64,000 bases of DNA from Janthinobacterium sp. 64. Lineage in GTDB: Bacteria; Pseudomonadota; Gammaproteobacteria; Burkholderiales; Burkholderiaceae_D. Numbering within the stretch: position 1 is the stretch's first letter; each line of letters begins with the position of its first letter. A model generated the notes under the pieces. It was given only the letters and a program-made list of their open reading frames with translations, searched no databases and was not told where the DNA came from. The stretch covers positions 5,518,001 through 5,582,000 of the forward strand of contig NZ_PHUG01000001.1 of the NCBI RefSeq assembly GCF_002813325.1, read 5' to 3'. Shown piece by piece: positions 59,282 through 64,000 of this stretch. The translations under genes and the position numbers were made by a program.

Positions 59282-62128
59282 TTGAAACCAATTACCGCAC
59301 TCCTGCTTGCCGCCGGCATCCTCTCGCCGTCGTTCATCCTGGCCGCCACCCCGGTGGAAGCCGCACCGACCCAGAAAGCCGGCAAGGCCGCAGCCAACCG
59401 CGGCGCCGCCGTCAAAGTCACGTCCGTCGAAGGCATCACTGAATACCGGCTGGCCAACGGCTTGCGCGTGCTGTTGTTCCCCGATGCCAGCAAGCCGACC
59501 CTGACCACCAACATCGTCTACCTGGTCGGTTCGCGCCATGAAAACTATGGCGAAACGGGCATGGCCCACTTGCTGGAACACTTGCTGTTCAAGCCCAGCG
59601 CCAACTTTGGCATCAAGAAGGGCAGCAAGACCCCCGTCGAGATCCTGAACTCGACGGGCGCGCAGTTCAACGGCACCACCTGGTATGACCGCACCAATTA
59701 CTACGCGACCTTCCCCGCCAACGACGACAACCTGCGCCAGATGCTGGCCATGGAAGCGGACCGCATGGTCAACGCGGCCATCGACCAGAACGACCTGTGG
59801 AACCCGAAGACGCAAAAAGGTGAAATGACCGTCGTGCGCAACGAGTTCGAAATGGGCGAGAGCGATCCGATCGGCGTGACGAGCGAACGCATCCAGGCCA
59901 TTGCCTACGATTGGCACAACTATGGCAAGTCGACCATCGGCGCCCGTTCCGACATCGAGCAGGTGAACATTCCCCGCTTGCGCGCGTTTTATCATAAATA
60001 TTATCAGCCAGATAACGCTGTACTGATGGTGGCAGGCCGCTTCGATGAAGCCAAGGTCTTGCAACAGATCAATGACCTGTTTGGCAAGATCCCGAAACCC
60101 ACGCGCGTGATCGAACCGACCTACACGGCCGAGCCCGTGCAAGATGGCGAGCGCGCCGTGACGGTGCGCCGCAGCGGCGGCACGCAATTCGTCGGCGCCG
60201 GCTACCACGTGGCGCCATCCGGCAACCCGGACGCCGTCGCCATCGAGGTGCTCGGCCACGTGCTGACGGACGCCCCGGCTGGCCGCCTGCACAAGGCGCT
60301 GGTGGAAACCAAGCTGGCCAGCAAGATTGAATACAACTCGGTAAGCAACCTGGAGCCGGGCTACAACCTGTTCGGCGCGCTGGTGCCCGTCGATGGCAAC
60401 CTCGATGCGGCGCAAGCGGCCATGCTGAAAGTGCTGGAAGAGCTGAAATCGCAGCCCATCACGGACGCGGAAGTGGCGCGCGTGAAGCAGCAATTGAACA
60501 AACAGATCGAACTGGCCACCTCGAACACGGCGCGCCTGACGATTGCCCTGACGGAATCGCTGGCGGCCGGCGACTGGCGCCTGTTCTTCCTGCAACGCGA
60601 CCAGCTCGACAAGCTGACGACGGCGCAGGTGCAGGCGGCCGCCGAGAAATACCTGAAGAGCTCGAACCGCACCTTGGGCCGTTTCATCCCCACCGATGCG
60701 CCGGACCGCACCGTCGTGCCGGCCTACGCCGACGTGGCGCCGCAACTGGCCGGCTACACGGGCCGCGCCGTCGTGGCGCAGGGCGAAGCGTTCGACCCGA
60801 GCCCCGAGAATATCGAAGCGCGCACCCAGCGCTTCACCTTGCCGAACGGCTTGAAGGGCGCCTTGCTGCCGAAGAAAACCAAGGGCAGCACCGTCAGCGT
60901 CGTGCTGAAATTGCAGATCGGCAGCGAAGAGAGCTTGCGCGGCAAGGGACAAGTGGGCAGCTACACGGCCAATCTGTTGTCGCGCGGCACGGATAAACTG
61001 TCGCGCCAGGAAGTGAAGGACAAGTTCGACCAGCTGGGCACGCAAGTGGCCATCACGGGCGGCGCCGAGGGCGTGACCGCCATGCTGATGGGCAAGCGCG
61101 AGAACTTGCCGGCCGCCATGGACCTGCTGGCGCAAGTGTTGCAAAAGCCGGCCCTGAACGCAACGGAATTCCTGGAATTGCAGCGCGAAAGAGTGGGCCG
61201 TGCCGAGCAGGAATTGCCTGAACCGCAGCCGCTGGCCGTGAACGCCTTCCGTCGCCTGCTCGACGCCACGCCGGAAGGCCATGTGCGCCACGTGGCCACC
61301 CTGCCGGCCGAGCTGGCACAATGGAAAGCCATCACGGTGAGCGATGTGAAAGCCTTCCACGGCGCCTACTATGGCGCGTCGAACGCCACCTTTGCTGCCG
61401 TAGGCGACTTCGACCCGGCCGCGCTGAAGGCGCAAGTGGCCAGCCTGTACGGCAGCTGGAAGGCGCCGCAGCCGTATGTGCGCATTCCCGACGCCGTCAA
61501 GCCCGTCAGCGGCGAGAAAGTCACGCTGGAAACGCCGGACAAGGCGAATAGCGTGCTGTTCGCCATCCAGCCGATTCCCCTCAAGGATGACGCCGCCAGC
61601 TATCCGGCCTTGCTGATGGCCAATCACATGCTCGGTGGCGGCGCCTTGCGCAGCCGCCTGGCCGACCGCATCCGCCAGAAGGAAGGCCTGTCGTACGGCG
61701 TGGGTTCGCAAGTGAGCATCCCGTCGCGCGAGCCGGCCGGCTACTGGATGGCCTACGCCATCAGCGCGCCGCAAAACACGGTCAAGGTGGAAGCGGCACT
61801 GCGCGAGGAAATCGCCAAGGTGCTGGCCGACGGCTTCACGGAAGCGGAACTGGCCGAGGCGAAGAAGGGCTGGCTGCAATCCCAGGAAGTGGGCCGCACG
61901 CAGGACAGCGGCCTGGCGCGCGAACTGGCCGGCTACCTTGCCGAAGACCGCACCATGGCTTACGACAAGGATCTGGAAACGAAAGTGGCCGCCTTGACCC
62001 TGGCGCAAGTGAACCAGGGCTTGCGCGATTACCTGAAGCCATCGGCCGTGTCGGTCGTGACGGCGGGCGATTTTGCCAAGGTGGCGAAAGAGGGTGAGAG
62101 CGGCGCCAAGGCAACGACGTCGAAGTAA
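59282..62128 (+). CDS. M16-family (pitrilysin-type) zinc peptidase, two tandem domains
   Basis: A 948-residue exported peptidase. The signal peptide is MKPITALLLAAGILSPSFIL with a TTG start at 59282. The first M16 half holds the inverted zinc motif H96-LL-E99-H100 (HLLEHLLF) and the distal glutamate in RNEFEMGES. The second half (about 515-930, TLPNGLKGALLPKKTKG) has no HxxEH and forms the inactive clamp. Fused two-domain M16 proteases degrade peptides in the periplasm. It ends in a strong bidirectional terminator. A 1142-residue minus-strand frame over the same region is a shadow. Confidence 0.93.
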   Translation: MKPITALLLAAGILSPSFILAATPVEAAPTQKAGKAAANRGAAVKVTSVEGITEYRLANGLRVLLFPDASKPTLTTNIVYLVGSRHENYGETGMAHLLEHLLFKPSANFGIKKGSKTPVEILNSTGAQFNGTTWYDRTNYYATFPANDDNLRQMLAMEADRMVNAAIDQNDLWNPKTQKGEMTVVRNEFEMGESDPIGVTSERIQAIAYDWHNYGKSTIGARSDIEQVNIPRLRAFYHKYYQPDNAVLMVAGRFDEAKVLQQINDLFGKIPKPTRVIEPTYTAEPVQDGERAVTVRRSGGTQFVGAGYHVAPSGNPDAVAIEVLGHVLTDAPAGRLHKALVETKLASKIEYNSVSNLEPGYNLFGALVPVDGNLDAAQAAMLKVLEELKSQPITDAEVARVKQQLNKQIELATSNTARLTIALTESLAAGDWRLFFLQRDQLDKLTTAQVQAAAEKYLKSSNRTLGRFIPTDAPDRTVVPAYADVAPQLAGYTGRAVVAQGEAFDPSPENIEARTQRFTLPNGLKGALLPKKTKGSTVSVVLKLQIGSEESLRGKGQVGSYTANLLSRGTDKLSRQEVKDKFDQLGTQVAITGGAEGVTAMLMGKRENLPAAMDLLAQVLQKPALNATEFLELQRERVGRAEQELPEPQPLAVNAFRRLLDATPEGHVRHVATLPAELAQWKAITVSDVKAFHGAYYGASNATFAAVGDFDPAALKAQVASLYGSWKAPQPYVRIPDAVKPVSGEKVTLETPDKANSVLFAIQPIPLKDDAASYPALLMANHMLGGGALRSRLADRIRQKEGLSYGVGSQVSIPSREPAGYWMAYAISAPQNTVKVEAALREEIAKVLADGFTEAELAEAKKGWLQSQEVGRTQDSGLARELAGYLAEDRTMAYDKDLETKVAALTLAQVNQGLRDYLKPSAVSVVTAGDFAKVAKEGESGAKATTSK

Positions 62129-62142
62129 GCTGTTTTCAATGG

Positions 62143-62183
62143 AAAAAACCCGCCGGCAAGTGACCTTGCCGGCGGGTTTTTTT
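62143..62183. terminator. Bidirectional rho-independent terminator
   Basis: AAACCCGCCGGCAAG (62146-62160), loop TGAC, CTTGCCGGCGGGTTT (62165-62179), with A and T runs on either side. It serves the M16 gene on the plus strand and the OmpA-family gene on the minus strand. Confidence 0.95.
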
Positions 62184-62199
62184 ATTGAATCAAGCCAAC

Positions 62200-62883
62200 T
62201 TAGCGTGGCGCCATTTCGGCTACGTAGATTTCCACGCGGCGATTGCGTGCGCGTCCCGAGGCATCGGCATTCGAGGCGATCGGCTCGCGGGCGCCGCGGC
62301 CTTCCGTGACGACGCGCGTTGGCGATACGCCGCGCATGGCCAGGTAGTCGCGCGTGTGGGCCGCGCGTTCCACCGACAGCGGTTCGTTGATGGAAGCGCT
62401 GCCCGTGCTGTCCGTGTGGCCGACGATGCTGACCGTCGTGTTCGGGTTTTCATTCAGGGTAGCGGCAAAGCGGTCGAGAATCGGGCGGAAGTTGCCCTTG
62501 ATGTCGGCGCGGTTGGTGTCGAAGGAAATATCGCTGGGGATTTCCATTTTCAGGCGGTTATCGGCCGTCTGCGACACTTGCACACCGGTACCCTGTGTCG
62601 CTTGTTCCATCGCGCGCTTCTGGTTTTCCATGCGGTTCGACCAGATATTGCCGACCACGGCGCCCGCTGCCGCGCCGAGCAGGGCGCCGCCGGCCGTACG
62701 GCCGCTGCTGCCGCCACCGGTGGTGCCGCCGATCAAGGCGCCCAGGCCCGCGCCGATGCCGGCGCCCGTGGCTGTGCCGCGTTGCGTCGAGGACATGTCC
62801 GCGCAGCCGCTGGCGGCCAGTGCGATCACCAGCATGCCGATCAGGGATGTGGCGCCGGGGCCTTTTTTGAATGTTTCTTTCAT
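62200..62883 (-). CDS. OmpA-family lipoprotein with glycine zipper (YiaD-like)
   Basis: A 227-residue lipoprotein. The lipobox is LAASGC (Cys near 27). A glycine-zipper stretch (GAGIGAGLGALIGGTTGGG, then GALLGAAAGAVVGN) suggests membrane insertion or oligomer packing. The OmpA-like peptidoglycan-binding domain covers about 110-220, with DISFDTNRADI, TVSIVGHTDSTGS, LSVERAAHTRDYL and NRRVEIYV. It anchors the outer membrane to peptidoglycan. The first gene of a minus-strand group with small membrane proteins upstream is not implied; it has its own ribosome site. Confidence 0.95.
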   Translation of the reverse strand: MKETFKKGPGATSLIGMLVIALAASGCADMSSTQRGTATGAGIGAGLGALIGGTTGGGSSGRTAGGALLGAAAGAVVGNIWSNRMENQKRAMEQATQGTGVQVSQTADNRLKMEIPSDISFDTNRADIKGNFRPILDRFAATLNENPNTTVSIVGHTDSTGSASINEPLSVERAAHTRDYLAMRGVSPTRVVTEGRGAREPIASNADASGRARNRRVEIYVAEMAPR

Positions 62884-63024
62884 GGATTTTCTCCTTGTTT
62901 TGTTATTGGGACATACCCAGGACTACCCGTACACGTTACTGCAAAATGGGCCGGTTTGCCAGCGCACGCAAAAGGGCGGCGCCCGTTTGCACGCGCACCG
63001 CCCCTCTGGCCAGTCAATTGGCCT

Positions 63025-63171
63025 CTATAAACCGCGCCCGCTGATCAGGCGCAGCAGCACCATGATCACGGCGACCACCAGCAGGATGTGGATGAAGCCG
63101 CCAATGGTATAGGAAGTTACCAGGCCCAGCAGCCAAAGAATAATGAGTACGACGGCGATTGTATACAGCAT
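63025..63171 (-). CDS. Lmo0937-family small membrane protein
   Basis: A 48-residue protein, MLYTIAVVLIILWLLGLVTS followed by YTIGGFIHILLVVAVIMVLL: two hydrophobic segments with a short polar turn, the standard form of the lmo0937/DUF5670 family. The start at 63171 follows GGACAT; a longer upstream frame is unlikely. Function unknown; these proteins are often stress-induced. Confidence 0.9.
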   Translation of the reverse strand: MLYTIAVVLIILWLLGLVTSYTIGGFIHILLVVAVIMVLLRLISGRGL

Positions 63172-63355
63172 GATATGTCCTCCGAGAGTAATGTGTGGAT
63201 GACGGCGACTGCCATGGCCTTGCAGGCGCTGGCGCATGGCGCCGTCATCGGTTTTTTGTCATTGCGCGGCGATTGGGTCGCTGAACGCTGATGCCATGAC
63301 TTAGTGTCTACTTTGTTTCGCTTGCGTTCTGTACGCTGTCGTACACAAGGATCAA

Positions 63356-63601
63356 CTATCGGGACCGGTCAGCGTGATCATCTGCCATGCCCGGTATCCA
63401 GGCCAGCATGCCGGCCATGCCGACGGCGCCTGCCAGGCAGCTGACCATGCCGCCGGTCAGCAGCAGCATCACGCCGAACACGGGCGCGCTCGCTTGCAAT
63501 GGCGCCAGGTCCAGCGCGCAGAAGCCCAGCGCGGTGGCCAGGATGCCGGCACCGATCAAGCCGAGCCAGATCCGCTTACTGCCTGCCTTGTCGTTTTCCA
63601 T
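63356..63601 (-). CDS. Small two-helix membrane protein
   Basis: An 81-residue protein (MENDKAGSKRIWLGLIGAG) with two transmembrane helices (IWLGLIGAGILATALGFCAL and VFGVMLLLTGGMVSCLAGAV) and a short acidic tail (DDHADRSR). The start at 63601 has GGAGCT upstream. No family is recognised. It lies between the lmo0937-like gene and the glycine-zipper gene; the three may form a stress-related envelope group, but separate transcripts are equally possible. Confidence 0.65.
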   Translation of the reverse strand: MENDKAGSKRIWLGLIGAGILATALGFCALDLAPLQASAPVFGVMLLLTGGMVSCLAGAVGMAGMLAWIPGMADDHADRSR

Positions 63602-63686
63602 CGCAGCTCCTTGAAGATATTCGTTGAACTTTCCTGAGTGCATCATCTCGCGGGATGGGAAACTCATCTGTACGCCAACGAACATT

Positions 63687-63719
63687 GCCAAAAAGAAAAC
63701 GCCCGGACGGGCCGGGCGT
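63687..63719 (-). terminator. Rho-independent terminator of the glycine-zipper gene
   Basis: Read on the minus strand, CGCCCGG pairs with CCGGGCG across a five-base loop and is followed by a T-rich run (TTTTCTTTTT). It lies 32 bp after the stop of the partial gene at 63751. Confidence 0.8.
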
Positions 63720-63750
63720 GTATTCGGTTTAAACGCCGGCTGGCGGCCGC

Positions 63751-64000
63751 TTAGCCCATGGCGCGCAAGCTGCCGTTGACGACGCGCACGCGGTCGCCCT
63801 GGCGCCAGTTCGGCGCGGCGCTCTGGTGCACGGTGCGCGTCTTGCCGTTATCGAGGCGCACGACGATGTTGTAGCTGCGCGTGGCGCGCACGCTGCCTTC
63901 GATCTGGTTGCCGGCCACGGCGCCGCCCACGGCGCCCAGCACGGTGGCCAGCTGCTTGCCGTGGCCGCCGCCTACCTGATTGCCCAGCAAGCCGCCGACG
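63751..64000 (-). CDS. Glycine-zipper (SlyB/Rick_17kDa-like) protein, partial
   Basis: The C-terminal 82 residues of a protein whose start lies beyond the window edge: GGLLGNQVGGG, VLGAVGGAVAGNQIEGSVRA then YNIVVRLDNGKTRTVHQ. The glycine-zipper run and the beta-rich tail match the 2TM glycine-zipper family that includes SlyB and the rickettsial 17-kDa antigen, outer-membrane lipoproteins that stabilise the envelope. The lipobox is not visible here. It is followed by a terminator. Confidence 0.8.
   Translation of the reverse strand, partial: VGGLLGNQVGGGHGKQLATVLGAVGGAVAGNQIEGSVRATRSYNIVVRLDNGKTRTVHQSAAPNWRQGDRVRVVNGSLRAMG

Noticed and set aside
58580..62008. A 1142-codon open frame on the minus strand
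   Set aside because: It lies opposite the M16 peptidase and the TerC-CBS gene end. Composition (Gln, Arg, His and Ala rich) and lack of any domain mark it as a high-GC antisense shadow.

Overview
The window looks like chromosomal DNA of a GC-rich betaproteobacterium of the order Burkholderiales, most likely Oxalobacteraceae (Janthinobacterium or Massilia type). This is inferred from codon and base usage, a Burkholderia-type porin, a GcvA-type LysR regulator, a DUF3079 protein, the DUF1800/DUF1501 pair and a Gcr-type membrane protein. No marker gene was compared, so the genus is an inference.

Layout. (1) 1-2.5 kb: the end of an unknown gene, a PAS-GGDEF-EAL cyclic-di-GMP protein, and a tRNA-Ser(UGA) with its own promoter and terminator. 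(2) 2.5-13.7 kb: a variable, island-like region next to the tRNA. It holds a LysR-controlled cassette (EthD-like protein, tautomerase-like protein, metallo-beta-lactamase-fold hydrolase) bounded by IS debris. After it comes a three-layer nest of mobile elements: a decayed IS3-type element, split by a 150-bp MITE, which is split by an intact IS3 copy with a 3-bp target duplication. Visibly AT-richer DNA follows, encoding a secreted protein, a lipoprotein behind a pentanucleotide repeat, a small orphan protein, an internally deleted alpha/beta hydrolase, a GFA-family protein and a small cytochrome c. (3) 13.8-20.1 kb: housekeeping and accessory genes, including a YbaK/ProX-type deacylase gene with an in-frame stop codon, an MFS/TetR pair, GNAT, a Sel1-repeat protein and RNase Z.

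(4) 20.1-28.3 kb: a respiratory cluster. A YdeP-type molybdopterin oxidoreductase, both cyanide-insensitive bd oxidase subunits, a bestrophin-like channel and FdhD are packed 12-30 bp apart on the minus strand. A small winged-helix protein and MoaA are divergent. Together they cover cofactor synthesis, cofactor sulfuration, the oxidoreductase and a quinol oxidase. (5) 28.3-43.9 kb: a MocR regulator, Dyp peroxidase, an MsbA-type exporter and two MORN/YwqK-like exported proteins with a MarR gene between them. Three MITEs of two families lie here. Then come ClC, an NhaR-like LysR facing an Alx/TerC gene that has its own leader peptide, a TerB-like protein, YnfA, glycerate kinase, and an alcohol dehydrogenase/LysR pair.

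(6) 43.9-64 kb: the DUF1800/DUF1501 pair, an AI-2E-type transporter, a 74-residue orphan protein behind two perfect tandem LexA boxes, a lipid-phosphate operon (PAP2, lipid kinase, metallophosphoesterase), a PLD/Gcr pair overlapping by ATGA, a porin, DUF3617, a TerC-CBS-CorC protein, a double M16 peptidase and small envelope proteins.

The strongest leads for undescribed biology are the SOS-controlled 74-residue protein, the oxidoreductase-bd oxidase-bestrophin-FdhD operon, the leader peptide and palindrome in front of alx, and the IS-bounded LysR/tautomerase/hydrolase cassette. No CRISPR array, prophage or recognisable anti-phage system was seen.
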